Notes under the pieces: generated by a model | The model's database searches: none | What the model was told of the DNA's origin: nothing | The model's input: the letters and a program-made list of their open reading frames with translations, nothing else | Assembly: GCF_039543825.1 (NCBI RefSeq) | Contig: NZ_BAABKM010000002.1 | Coordinates: 2,760,133-2,824,132 of the forward strand | Reading direction: 5' to 3' | Source: Nocardioides conyzicola | GTDB taxonomy: Bacteria; Actinomycetota; Actinomycetes; Propionibacteriales; Nocardioidaceae | Length of the DNA stretch: 64,000 nucleotides | Position numbers and translations under genes: made by a program | In this document: piece after piece, positions 7,869-15,845 of the stretch | Numbering within the stretch: position 1 is the stretch's first letter | Layout: every line of letters starts with the position of its first letter

Positions 7869-8599
7869 CGATCACGCCTTACTGGGTCAGCGCCTTCCTG
7901 GACTTCGGGTCCGGTGACTTCGAGCGCGGGGTGGCGTTCTGGCGGGACGTGACGGGGTACGCCGTCTCCGACCCGCGCGGGGAGACCGGCCAGTTCGCGA
8001 CCCTGGTGCCACCCGACGGCGACGACTACCTGCGGGTCCAGCACCTCGACGACGGGCCCGGCCGGGTCCACCTCGACCTGCATGTCGCCGACCCCACGAT
8101 CGCCGCCGAGGCGGCCGTCGAGCTCGGCGGGCACGTGCTGGTCCGGCACGAGCAGGGCTACGTGGTGCTGCGCTCGCCCGGCGGCCTCGTCTTCTGCTTC
8201 GTCAGCCACCCCGCCGCCCGCCGCCCCGCAGCGCAGACCTGGCCTGGGGGCCGCTCGCAGGTCGACCAGGTCTGCCTCGACGTCCCGCCGTCGGCGTACG
8301 ACGTCGAGGTGGCCTTCTGGCAGGGCCTGACCGGCTGGGACCTGACGGCGGTCAACGAGCAGGAGTTCGAGCGGCTCCAGCCGCCCGACGACCAGCCGCT
8401 GCGCTGGCTCGTCCAGCGCCTCGACGACGACGGGAGCGAGGTCGGCGCCCACCTCGACCTGTCCGCGGACGACCGCGACGCCGAGGTCGCGCGGCACGTG
8501 GCGCTCGGCGCGACCGAGGTGGCGCGGCACGAGTGGTGGACGGTGCTCACCGACCCGGTCGGCATCACCTACTGCGTCACCCGGAGGGCACCGCGATGA
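7865..8599 (+). CDS. two-domain VOC (glyoxalase/bleomycin-resistance fold) protein
   Basis: 244 residues made of two vicinal-oxygen-chelate modules. The first has FERGVAFWRDVTGY and VHLDLHVADP, the second VEVAFWQGLTGWDL and VGAHLDLSADDR. Each ends with a Val-Leu-Arg/Thr strand before a Pro-Gly or Pro-Val turn. Such proteins bind a metal between paired beta-alpha-beta modules and act on diverse small molecules. The substrate cannot be read from sequence. It is coupled on both sides by ATGA overlaps. Confidence 0.8.
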   Translation: MTITPYWVSAFLDFGSGDFERGVAFWRDVTGYAVSDPRGETGQFATLVPPDGDDYLRVQHLDDGPGRVHLDLHVADPTIAAEAAVELGGHVLVRHEQGYVVLRSPGGLVFCFVSHPAARRPAAQTWPGGRSQVDQVCLDVPPSAYDVEVAFWQGLTGWDLTAVNEQEFERLQPPDDQPLRWLVQRLDDDGSEVGAHLDLSADDRDAEVARHVALGATEVARHEWWTVLTDPVGITYCVTRRAPR

Positions 8600-9093
8600 G
8601 CCAGGCAGCCGACGAGCGCACCACGATCCAGGGCTTCCTGGACCACCACCGCGACGTGCTGCGCCGCAAGTGCGCCGGCCTCACCCCCGAGCAGCTCGCG
8701 ACCGCCCACCCGCCCGCGTCGATGACCCTCGGCGGGATGCTCAAGCACCTGGCGTACGTCGAGAACTGGTGGTCGGTCGGGGTCTTCCTCGGTGAGCAGC
8801 CGGGTGAGCCGTGGGGCTCGGTCGACTGGGCCGCGGACGGCGACTGGGACTGGCACTCGGCGGCCGACGACGACCCCGCGGAGGTGCTGGCGCTCTACGA
8901 GGCCGAGGTCGCCGCCGCGGACCGCGTCTACGCCGGCGCCGGGCTCGACGACCTCGCCGTACGCGCCCACCACCGCACCGGTGAGCGCTCCAACCTGCGC
9001 TGGATCCTGATGCACCTGGTCGAGGAGTACGCCCGCCACAACGGCCACGCCGACCTGATCCGCGAGGCCATCGACGGCCAGGTCGGGGACTAG
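8596..9093 (+). CDS. DinB-family protein (DUF664 type)
   Basis: 165 residues from the ATG at 8596 (ATGA with the VOC stop). The sequence GFLDHHRDVLRRKCAGL, MTLGGMLKHLAYVENWW and LMHLVEEYARHNGHADLIREAI is the four-helix DinB/YfiT fold with three metal-ligand histidines (in LKHLAYV, LVEEYARH and GHAD). In mycothiol-using bacteria some relatives are mycothiol-dependent transferases, so a thiol-transfer role is possible but unproven. It ends the five-gene chain and its TAG stop shares the palindrome CTAG with the stop of the convergent AarF-family gene. Confidence 0.85.
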   Translation: MSQAADERTTIQGFLDHHRDVLRRKCAGLTPEQLATAHPPASMTLGGMLKHLAYVENWWSVGVFLGEQPGEPWGSVDWAADGDWDWHSAADDDPAEVLALYEAEVAAADRVYAGAGLDDLAVRAHHRTGERSNLRWILMHLVEEYARHNGHADLIREAIDGQVGD

Positions 9094-10427
9094 CTGTCCC
9101 CGGCGAAGCCGGGCAGCCACTCGGTGAGGATCTCCCGGAAGGGCACCTCGGCCTCGAGCTGGCTCAGGATGCCGATGGCGCCGAGCCAGGTGCGGTGGAT
9201 CAGGAGGTACGACGGGGGCAGGTTGATCTTGAGGGCCAGCGTGTACGCCGGGTCGCGCGGGTTGTTGACCCGCTGGAACTGCGACTGCATCCACTTCCGC
9301 GAGAACCTGAAGCGCTCGACCTGCGTCGGCTCGACGAACGGCGACAGGTAGTCGAGGAGCAGCGCGGGGTCGATGGTGACCCGGTCCTTGATGAAGCCCT
9401 CGTCGCGCAGCCCGGCGAGCAGCTGCTCGTCGTCCTCGATCGCGGCGATCCGGATCAGCGAACCCATCGCCAACGGCAGGGCGCCCTCGGCGAGCCGGGC
9501 GACCGCGCCGAAGTCGAGGACCCCCATGCCGCCGGGCTTCCCGTCCTCGGTGGGCAGGATCCGGAAGTTGCCGGGGTGCGGGTCGGCGTGCAGCATCCCG
9601 GTGCGCGCCGGACCCTCGACCAGGAACCGGACGAAGAGCTCGCCGTAGTGGTCGCGCTCCTCCTGCGTCCCGTCGGAGATGATCGCGGCCAGGGACGAGG
9701 TGGACTCCATCCACTCCGTGACCAGGGTGGTGTCACCGGCCGCCACGACGTCGGGCACGACGAAGTCCGGGTCGTCGCGGAAGGCCTCGGCGAACGTGCG
9801 CTGCGCCTCGGCCTCGAGCCGGTAGTCCAGCTCCTCCTCGGTGCGGGCCTGCATCTCGGCGATCAGGGGCTTCACGTCGATCCCCGGGACCAGGCTCCCC
9901 ATCGTCCGGGCGAGCCGGGAGAGCTGGCGCAGGTCGGAGCGCAGCGCGTCGCCGGCACCGGGGTACTGCACCTTCACCGCGACCTCGCGGCCGTCGTGCC
10001 AGCGGCCCCGGTGGACCTGGCCGATCGACGCGGCCGCGGTCGGGCCGCCGTCGAGCCAGACGAGCTGCTTCTTCCAGTCCGGGCCGAGGTCGCGGGCGAG
10101 CGCCTCGCGGACCTGCTGCGTCGGCATCGGTGGGGCCGAGTCCTGGAGCCGGGTGAGCTGCTCGCGGTAGGGCCCGGCGATCTCCTCGGGGAGCGCGGCC
10201 TCGAGCACCGACAGGGCCTGCCCGAACTTCATCGCCCCGCCCTTGAGCTCACCCAGGGTGCGGAAGAGCTGCTCGGCCGTGCGCTGCTGGATCTCCGACA
10301 TCACGGCCTCGGCGGGCTTGCCACCCATCCGCTTGCCGAACCCGAGCGCGCTGCGTCCGGCGTACCCGATCGGCAGGGCGGCGAGCCGCGCCGTCCGGGC
10401 CACGGCCTTGCGAGGCAGCTCGGTCAT
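9090..10427 (-). CDS. AarF/UbiB/ABC1-family atypical kinase
   Basis: 445 residues. Family marks are the QALSVLEAALPEEI region of the N-terminal KxGQ-like helix (GGAMKFGQALSV), the Ala-rich loop AASIGQVHRG, the lysine in EVAVKVQYPG, the catalytic HADPHPGNF and the metal-binding DFGAV. This family is linked to quinone biosynthesis or lipid homeostasis; in actinobacteria the exact substrate is unknown. It is convergent with the DinB gene and shares the last bases (CTAG) of both reading frames. A weak GACACT hexamer six bases before the ATG may be a leaderless -10. Confidence 0.9.
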   Translation of the reverse strand: MTELPRKAVARTARLAALPIGYAGRSALGFGKRMGGKPAEAVMSEIQQRTAEQLFRTLGELKGGAMKFGQALSVLEAALPEEIAGPYREQLTRLQDSAPPMPTQQVREALARDLGPDWKKQLVWLDGGPTAAASIGQVHRGRWHDGREVAVKVQYPGAGDALRSDLRQLSRLARTMGSLVPGIDVKPLIAEMQARTEEELDYRLEAEAQRTFAEAFRDDPDFVVPDVVAAGDTTLVTEWMESTSSLAAIISDGTQEERDHYGELFVRFLVEGPARTGMLHADPHPGNFRILPTEDGKPGGMGVLDFGAVARLAEGALPLAMGSLIRIAAIEDDEQLLAGLRDEGFIKDRVTIDPALLLDYLSPFVEPTQVERFRFSRKWMQSQFQRVNNPRDPAYTLALKINLPPSYLLIHRTWLGAIGILSQLEAEVPFREILTEWLPGFAGDS

Positions 10428-10531
10428 GGGTCAAGTGTCCCAAACGCACCTAACGCCCACCGTTCGCGTCGTCGCGGCGGCAAAGCGCCGGAACGCCTGC
10501 GCTCTGGGGGCCGAGCCGTCACGCTGGCCCG

Positions 10532-10927
10532 ATGAACCCTCTCCGCCTGCTCGGCGCCGTCCTGCTCCGCACCGTGGCGTGCCTCGTGGTGGTCGGGGTG
10601 GTGGTCCTGGCGATCGAGCACAGCGACTCGGACGACGCCCTCGGGGCCGGGCTGCTCGCCTTCCTGGTGCTGGTCACGCTGGCGTTCGCGTGGGCGCTCG
10701 TCGACGGCGTACGGCGCGGGTTCGTGCCCTCGCTGCTCGTGTGGGTCCTCACCTCGGCGGCCGCCGGGGTCGGCATCCCGCTGGTGCTCTCGCTGGGCTC
10801 GGACGAGAGCGTCGCCGTGGACGACGTCGTCTTCTTCGGGTTGCTGCTGCTCGTGCCCGCCGCTGTCGGGTTCGTCATCGGCGGCGCCGTGCACGGCACG
10901 AGGCGCGCGTCCGAGCCGGCTGCCTGA
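10532..10927 (+). CDS. small integral membrane protein, function unknown
   Basis: 131 residues with four hydrophobic segments (around residues 10-27, 37-57, 66-86 and 97-118) and a basic C-terminal tail (HGTRRASEPAA). No recognisable domain. It is a single gene between the minus-strand AarF and YciI genes. The ATG at 10532 is preceded by CACGCT six bases upstream, a weak leaderless -10. Confidence 0.6.
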   Translation: MNPLRLLGAVLLRTVACLVVVGVVVLAIEHSDSDDALGAGLLAFLVLVTLAFAWALVDGVRRGFVPSLLVWVLTSAAAGVGIPLVLSLGSDESVAVDDVVFFGLLLLVPAAVGFVIGGAVHGTRRASEPAA

Positions 10928-10954
10928 CCGCCTGCCGCGTCATCCGGCGGAGGG

Positions 10955-11314
10955 TCAGTCGATCATCGGCCCGTCCTTGAAGCGACGGACCTCCTGCGGC
11001 CAGCCGCAGCCCTCCGCGACCCGACCTGCCCAGAACTGGGCGGTCTCCCGGTCGGGGACGTCGACGACGCAGAAGCCGCCGAGGTGCTCCTTGGTCTCCA
11101 CGAAGGGGCCGTCGCTGAAGATCACCGAGCCGCTGGTCGCGTCGGCGCTGAAGGCCTCGTCGACCTCCTCGTCCAGGCCGCCGCCGAAGACCCACACTCC
11201 CGCTGCCTGCATCTCGCGGGCGACGGCCAACGAGGTCGGCCCGCGCGACTCGAACCACTCCTCGGAGTGGTCGCCCACCCACTGCTGGTTGAAGAAGATG
11301 AGGTACTTCGCCAT
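10955..11314 (-). CDS. YciI-family protein
   Basis: 119 residues starting MAKYLIFFNQQWVGDH, with a VFGGGLDEE turn, VIFSDGPFVETKEHLGGFCV and a final RRFKDG, all typical of the YciI/DGPF fold in which a conserved Asp-Gly-Pro-Phe occurs. Small ferredoxin-like proteins of this family often pair with sigma factors or act as small enzymes; here it stands alone. A GAGGAGC ribosome-binding site lies about six bases before the ATG. Confidence 0.85.
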   Translation of the reverse strand: MAKYLIFFNQQWVGDHSEEWFESRGPTSLAVAREMQAAGVWVFGGGLDEEVDEAFSADATSGSVIFSDGPFVETKEHLGGFCVVDVPDRETAQFWAGRVAEGCGWPQEVRRFKDGPMID

Positions 11315-11422
11315 GTCTGCTCCTCGGCTCGGACGGACCCGGTGCCCGCCGCTGCCTACGCTACGAACGGCGGGGACCAGATACGACAGCCACGCGAGGA
11401 GATTGCGGACCTGGCGAGCACC

Positions 11423-12847
11423 TCAGGCTGCGGCGAGCTCGGCGATCTCGTCAGGACTGGGCACCAGCTGCCGGGAGAGGGCGGCCAGCACCAGGATCGC
11501 GCCGCCGAGCACGGCCGTGAGCAGCAGGCCACGCTGGAAGCCGTCGGTGAGCGCCGCCTGCACGCTCGCGCCGCCGGTCAGGGCGGAGGTCGTCGCCGAG
11601 GTGGCCAGGGTCGAGATGACGGCCAGCCCGAGGGCGCCGCCGACCTGGTAGCCGGTGTTGATGACCCCGGAGGCCGCCCCCGCGTCCTCGTGGGCGACCT
11701 CGGACAGCGCGGTGATCTGGGCCGGGACCCCGACGCCCATGATGCCGGCGCCGTACAGCACGAGGCCGGGCAGCAGCTCGGTCACGTAGGAGCCGTCGGC
11801 CGAGGCGCGGCTGAGCAGCAGCAGACCGAGCAGGCTGACCACGGCCGAGACGACCTGGGTCGGTCGCGTCCCGATGCGGGGGAGCACCTGGGTGGCGACC
11901 ATGGCCCCGACGATCGCGGCGATGCCCATCGGGAGGAACTCCAGGCCGGTCTCCAGGGCGGACAGGCCCTTCCCCTGCTGGAGGAAGATCGCGGTGAGGA
12001 AGAACATGGCGAGGAAGGCTCCGCCGTTGAGCGCCAGCACCAAGGTGGACCGGCTCAGGGTGCGAGAACGGAACAGGCGCAGCGGCACCAGCGGCGCGGC
12101 CGACCGCGACTCGGTGAGCAGGAAGAGCGCCAGCAGCAGGATCCCGGCGACGAGGGAGCCGATCACCTCGGCTGATCCCCAGCCGAGCGGTTCGGCCCGG
12201 ATCACGCCGTAGATCACGGCCAGCACTGCTCCGGTGCCGAGTGCCGCACCCGCCACGTCGAAGGAACGCGGGCCGTCGGAGGTGACGCGGCTGTCCGCGA
12301 CCGTCGACGGGGTGAGGAGCAGGAGGACGACGCCGATCGGGACGTTGACGAAGAAGACCCACTCCCACCCGGCCACGTCGACCAGCACGCCTCCGGCGAC
12401 CACGCCGAGCGTGCCGCCGAGGCCGGCGAGGCCGCCCCAGATCCCCATCGCGATGTTGCGCTCGCGACCGGCGGCGTACGTGACGGTGAGGATGGACAGG
12501 GCGGCGGCCGACATCAGCGCCCCGCCGAAGCCCTGCACGGATCGGGCCCCCACGAGGAACCACTGAGACGTCGCGAGCCCGCCGACCAGCGAGGCGGCGG
12601 TGAAGATCGCCAGGCCGCCGGCGAAGACGCGGCGTCGGCCGAGGACGTCGCCGAGCCGTCCCCCGAGCAGCAGGAAGCCACCGAAGGCCAACGTGTAGGC
12701 GCTGATCACCCACTGGAGGTCGTCGGAGCTGAAGCCGAGATCGGCCTGCATGTCGGGCAGTGCGACGTTCACGATCGTGACGTCGAGGACCACCATGAAC
12801 TGGGCGAGCGCCAGCACGACCAGCGTGGCCCAGGGACTTCTGCGCAT
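11423..12847 (-). CDS. MFS drug-efflux transporter, DHA2 (14-TM) type
   Basis: 474 residues starting at the ATG at 12847, preceded by GGAGAGG at good spacing; the longer frame to 12898 runs into the promoter and is rejected. Conserved DHA2 motifs are FMVVLDVTIVNVALPDMQADL (motif D1, first 14 residues shown well), LLLGGRLGDVLGRRRVF (motif A) and a motif-C-like GGTLGVVAGGVL. About 14 hydrophobic segments. It would expel hydrophobic drugs using the proton gradient. The gene is divergent from a TetR regulator at 12941 and the shared 90-base region contains a clear palindrome, so repression by that regulator is the natural model. Confidence 0.9.
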   Translation of the reverse strand: MRRSPWATLVVLALAQFMVVLDVTIVNVALPDMQADLGFSSDDLQWVISAYTLAFGGFLLLGGRLGDVLGRRRVFAGGLAIFTAASLVGGLATSQWFLVGARSVQGFGGALMSAAALSILTVTYAAGRERNIAMGIWGGLAGLGGTLGVVAGGVLVDVAGWEWVFFVNVPIGVVLLLLTPSTVADSRVTSDGPRSFDVAGAALGTGAVLAVIYGVIRAEPLGWGSAEVIGSLVAGILLLALFLLTESRSAAPLVPLRLFRSRTLSRSTLVLALNGGAFLAMFFLTAIFLQQGKGLSALETGLEFLPMGIAAIVGAMVATQVLPRIGTRPTQVVSAVVSLLGLLLLSRASADGSYVTELLPGLVLYGAGIMGVGVPAQITALSEVAHEDAGAASGVINTGYQVGGALGLAVISTLATSATTSALTGGASVQAALTDGFQRGLLLTAVLGGAILVLAALSRQLVPSPDEIAELAAA

Positions 12848-12875
12848 CGGATCAACCTCTCCAGGGATTCCTGTG

Positions 12876-12893
12876 CGACGTACCTGTACGTCG
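12876..12893. promoter_or_regulatory. candidate TetR operator (perfect-arm palindrome)
   Basis: CGACGTACCTGTACGTCG has two perfect 8-base arms around a central CT. It sits between the divergent efflux and TetR genes, just upstream of the transporter start. A weaker repeat, GTAC-GGT-GTAC, lies at 12920-12930 nearer the regulator. Confidence 0.6.
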
Positions 12894-12927
12894 TACATTT
12901 ACGACGGAGAGTCGAACACGTACGGTG

Positions 12928-12933
12928 TACAGT
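12928..12933 (+). promoter_or_regulatory. candidate -10 box of the TetR gene (leaderless)
   Basis: TACAGT stands seven bases before the ATG at 12941. On the opposite strand a TTGACA hexamer (12934-12939) could be the -35 of the transporter promoter, so the two promoters would overlap. Confidence 0.45.
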
Positions 12934-12940
12934 TGTCAAC

Positions 12941-13603
12941 ATGGTGCAGGGGACGAAGGTGCGGCTCAGCCGTGAGACCGTGACGCAGGCGGCGGTCGCG
13001 CTCGCGGACACCGAGGGCCTGGAGGCACTCACGATCCGCCGGCTCGCCACCGACCTCGGCGTGACGCCGATGGCCCTCTACTGGCACTTCAAGGACAAGG
13101 ACGCCCTCTTCGACGGCATCGCCGAGGCGGTGCTCGCAGAGGTGCGTCTGCCCGAGGCGACCGACGCCACCGCGCCGTGGGACGCCGAGCTGCGCACCCT
13201 GCTGGATGCGCTCCTCGGCGCGCTCGCCGACCACCCGGCGGTCGCCGACCTGGTCAAGGGGCGGTTCCTGCAGAACGAGCCGGGCCGCCAGATCACCGAG
13301 CGGGTGCTGTCGCTGCTGCGCGCCGGTGGTTTCTCACCGGAGCAGGCCTCCCAGCTGGCGGTCTACGCGCTGCTGTTCATGGTCGGGCTCATCACCGGCA
13401 TGCCGGGCCAGGCGATCGGCTCGAGCCAGGAGGAGCGGGACCAGCAGGTGCGGACGAAGTGGGCCGCGCTGCAGGCGCTGCCTCCGAAGACCTATCCCTG
13501 CATCCTCGACTCGGCGGACTCGCTCACCGACTGCTCTGCGACCGAGCAGTGGCTCGAGCTCGGCATGGACACCCTGATGGCGGGCATCCGCGGCCGAGCC
13601 TGA
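12941..13603 (+). CDS. TetR-family transcriptional regulator of the adjacent efflux pump
   Basis: 220 residues. The N-terminal helix-turn-helix reads LTIRRLATDLGVTPMALYWHFKDKDALFDGI, with the TetR recognition helix (first part VTPMALYWHF). The C-terminal ligand domain resembles TetR_C of tetracycline-type repressors (LRAGGFSPEQASQLAVYALL). It is transcribed away from the DHA2 transporter at 11423-12847, and a palindrome lies between them. Known biology of this arrangement: the repressor binds the operator and is released by a substrate of the pump. The inducer is unknown. Confidence 0.88.
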   Translation: MVQGTKVRLSRETVTQAAVALADTEGLEALTIRRLATDLGVTPMALYWHFKDKDALFDGIAEAVLAEVRLPEATDATAPWDAELRTLLDALLGALADHPAVADLVKGRFLQNEPGRQITERVLSLLRAGGFSPEQASQLAVYALLFMVGLITGMPGQAIGSSQEERDQQVRTKWAALQALPPKTYPCILDSADSLTDCSATEQWLELGMDTLMAGIRGRA

Positions 13604-13619
13604 CCCGGGGGCGCTGCCC

Positions 13620-13658
13620 GGGACGTGACACGTCCCGGTGGCCGTGGCCACCGGGACG
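13620..13658. terminator. bidirectional hairpin terminator between convergent genes
   Basis: A perfect 13-base stem (CGTCCCGGTGGCC at 13631-13643 pairing with 13646-13658). A competing hairpin, GGGACGTG-A-CACGTCCC at 13620-13636, overlaps its left arm. It lies between the convergent TetR and msrA genes. No U-tract, as is common in GC-rich actinobacteria. Confidence 0.65.
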
Positions 13659-13681
13659 CATGGTGTGGTCGCTCGCGTGGG

Positions 13682-14326
13682 TCAGGCGGTCGCGGGGAAC
13701 TTCACGCCGGTGTTGGCGTGGCAGCGGTAGCCGAACGGGTTCTTCGCGAGGTACTGCTGGTGGTGGTCCTCGGCGTAGTAGTACGTCGGGGCCTGGCGGA
13801 TCTCGGTGGTGATGTCGCCGAGCCGGCGCCGCTTGAGCTCGTCGCCGTACACCTTCGTCAGGTCGCGGGCGACCTGCTCCTGCTCGGGGCTGGTGAAGTA
13901 GATCGCCGAGCGGTACTGCGTGCCGACGTCGTTGCCCTGGCGGAAGCCCTGGGTCGGGTCGTGGACCTCGAAGAACGTCTTCACCAGGTCGGCGAAGGAC
14001 ACCTTGCTCGGGTCGAAGACGATCCGGACGGCCTCGGTGTGGTTGGTGCGGCCGGAGCACACCTCGTCGTACGACGGGTGCGGGGTGGTGCCGCCGGCGT
14101 ACCCGACCGACGTCGACCAGACGCCCGGGAGCTGCCAGTAGATCTCCTCGGCGCCCCAGAAGCAGCCGAGGCCGAAGAACGCCACCTCGAAGCCCTCCGG
14201 CACCTCGTCGGTGACCAGGGGGGCGTCCAGGACCTTGTGCTTCTCGGACAGGGGGAAGTTGCGCTCGCTGCGGCCGACCAGGGTCTCCTCGGGGGCGACC
14301 AGCTGGGCCTTGCGGGTGAGGAACAC
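13682..14326 (-). CDS. msrA: peptide-methionine (S)-S-oxide reductase MsrA
   Basis: 214 residues. The catalytic motif GCFWGAE is present with Cys55, followed by VGYAGG, HTEAVRIVFDP, QYRSAIY and a C-terminal resolving-type cysteine in GYRCHANTG. It reduces methionine S-sulfoxide in proteins, using thioredoxin as reductant, in the cytosol. The start is a GTG at 14326 with AAGGAGAA just upstream. A single-gene unit that ends at the shared hairpin with the TetR gene. Confidence 0.95.
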   Translation of the reverse strand: MFLTRKAQLVAPEETLVGRSERNFPLSEKHKVLDAPLVTDEVPEGFEVAFFGLGCFWGAEEIYWQLPGVWSTSVGYAGGTTPHPSYDEVCSGRTNHTEAVRIVFDPSKVSFADLVKTFFEVHDPTQGFRQGNDVGTQYRSAIYFTSPEQEQVARDLTKVYGDELKRRRLGDITTEIRQAPTYYYAEDHHQQYLAKNPFGYRCHANTGVKFPATA

Positions 14327-14402
14327 GGGTTCTCCTTCTTTCGGAGTGATGATGCACAGTCTGTAACACCGCCGGTGGCCGTGGCGTTCCCGGCTGCGAG
14401 GG

Positions 14403-15554
14403 TCAGGGGGACACCCAGTCGTCGTCCATGTGCCCCTTGACCAGCACCTCCTGGAAGTCGTGCCAGGTGCCGTCCGTCGGGTTGTCCGGGTCGGTCGGCT
14501 CGTCCCAGTGGGTGCCCGCCAGCTCCAGGCGGGTGACCGGGTAGCCGAGGTCCTCGAGGTCGGCCAGCTCCGCGTCCACCCCGGCCTCGGGGTAGGTCTC
14601 GTCGTCGGTGTGGAGCAGGTGGACGACCGGGAAGCGCCAGGCCGCCTGGGCGGCGTCGGAGGGCGTCGTGCCGTTGTCGCGGAACGGCGAGGTGTTCATC
14701 GCCAGCACGCCGGCGAACCGCTCGGCGTGCAGGAAGGCGGTCCGGTAGGCCAGGTCGCCGCCGGAGGAGTAGCCGCCCAGGACCACCCGTCGCGGATCGA
14801 TGTCGAAGTGGGCGGTCAGGCTGGCCACGGTGCGCAGGACCCGGTCGGGCCCGGTCGACATCGACCAGCAGCCGCCTTCGGCCCCGTCGGGCACGATGGC
14901 GATGTAGTGGTAGCCCCAGTAGTCCGCGGCACCCCAGATGTCACCGTGGTCGCCGCCGCAGCCGTGCAGCCAGATGAGCACCCGGTAGGGAGCGTCGCTG
15001 CCGTCGTCGGGCACGTAGACCCAGTAGGAGCCGGACGCGTCGGTGTAGGGGACCTCGGTGCCGCGCGCCACGTCCAGGGGGTCGCACAGCCGGGTGGTGC
15101 ACAGGGCGCCCGTCGAGGTGGTCCGGACCGTGACCCGGCCGAGGACGCGGCAGTTGTTGCGCTCGGACCGCTCGCGGAGCCGGTGCCGCGGGTCGGCGCA
15201 GGCCCGCACGGTGTAGCGGCCGGGCTGCAGGCGCGCGGTCGGTACGGCGAACCGCACGCGCGCGTGGTGGCCCGCGGCGAGCCGGGGGACCGGCCGCGAG
15301 CCCAGCACGACGGCGCGGCCCGCTCGCTCGGCCGTGAGCCGCACCACGGACCGCCCGGCGGCCCGCGCACGAGCACCCCGGCCGTTGGTGACGACCAGTG
15401 CGGCGACGACGCGCTCGCCGGTCACCCGCACCGAGCCACGGGTCACGACCAGGTCCGGGCCGGTCTCGCCGGCGGCGTACGTCGGGGGAGGGCCGACCAG
15501 CCCCGGGAGCAACCCGAGGACCAGACCCAGCGAGAGTGCCACGGCGCGCCGCAC
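14403..15554 (-). CDS. secreted PHB-depolymerase-like esterase with N-terminal CARDB-like domain
   Basis: 383 residues. A signal peptide (RRAVALSLGLVLGLLPGLVG) leads into a beta-sandwich of about residues 30-145 that resembles CARDB (PDLVVTRGSVRV, PGRYTVRACAD, ERNNCRVLG). The catalytic domain starts near residue 165 with YWVYVPDDG and IWLHGCGGDHGD, then the nucleophile elbow GYSSGG, and a late histidine in GTHWDEP. This is the esterase/PHB depolymerase (alpha/beta hydrolase) superfamily, acting outside the cell on polyesters, feruloyl or acetyl esters. Which ester is unknown. The CARDB-like part may help adhesion. Confidence 0.8.
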   Translation of the reverse strand: MRRAVALSLGLVLGLLPGLVGPPPTYAAGETGPDLVVTRGSVRVTGERVVAALVVTNGRGARARAAGRSVVRLTAERAGRAVVLGSRPVPRLAAGHHARVRFAVPTARLQPGRYTVRACADPRHRLRERSERNNCRVLGRVTVRTTSTGALCTTRLCDPLDVARGTEVPYTDASGSYWVYVPDDGSDAPYRVLIWLHGCGGDHGDIWGAADYWGYHYIAIVPDGAEGGCWSMSTGPDRVLRTVASLTAHFDIDPRRVVLGGYSSGGDLAYRTAFLHAERFAGVLAMNTSPFRDNGTTPSDAAQAAWRFPVVHLLHTDDETYPEAGVDAELADLEDLGYPVTRLELAGTHWDEPTDPDNPTDGTWHDFQEVLVKGHMDDDWVSP

Positions 15555-15569
15555 AGGAGTCGCGCCCCG

Positions 15570-15794
15570 TCACTCGCCCTGGTCGACGTACAGGTCCAGG
15601 TGGCCGCACTCGCCGCAGCGGTACGCCGCGATGTCGCGCCGCTGCTTGCCCATCCGCTGGGCGCCGCCGAACGGCCCCTTCTGCAGCGGTCCGGGGATCC
15701 AGCGCGCGTAGCCGCGGGAGCTCTCGCCGGCGTCCTCGACGAAGCCGGGCTCGAGCCCGACGGCCTGGCACGCGGAGCAACGTCGGTCGGTCAT
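15570..15794 (-). CDS. small zinc-ribbon protein (74 aa)
   Basis: Starts at the ATG at 15794. Two CxxC pairs, CSACQ near the N-terminus and CGECG near the C-terminus, frame a central hydrophobic turn (RWIPGPLQKGPFGG). This layout is like the DUF6487 group of small zinc-ribbon proteins, whose job is unknown. The TACCAT hexamer at 15801-15806 (minus strand) is six bases before the ATG, a leaderless promoter. It lies head-to-head with metB. Confidence 0.65.
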   Translation of the reverse strand: MTDRRCSACQAVGLEPGFVEDAGESSRGYARWIPGPLQKGPFGGAQRMGKQRRDIAAYRCGECGHLDLYVDQGE

Positions 15795-15800
15795 ACGTGG

Positions 15801-15839
15801 ATGGTAGGCGGCGACCTCAGGAGACCCGCCGGATAGCCT
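15801..15839. promoter_or_regulatory. divergent leaderless promoters of the zinc-ribbon gene and metB
   Basis: Minus strand: TACCAT (15801-15806), six bases from the ATG at 15794. Plus strand: TAGCCT (15834-15839), six bases from the ATG at 15846. Both fit TANNNT with transcription starting at the start codon. No attenuator or S-adenosylmethionine riboswitch fits in the 51-base gap. Confidence 0.5.
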
Positions 15840-15845
15840 CGGGGG

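Noticed and set aside
15797..15845. S-adenosylmethionine riboswitch before metB
   Set aside because: The gap is only 51 bases and appears to hold two leaderless promoters; too short for a riboswitch.
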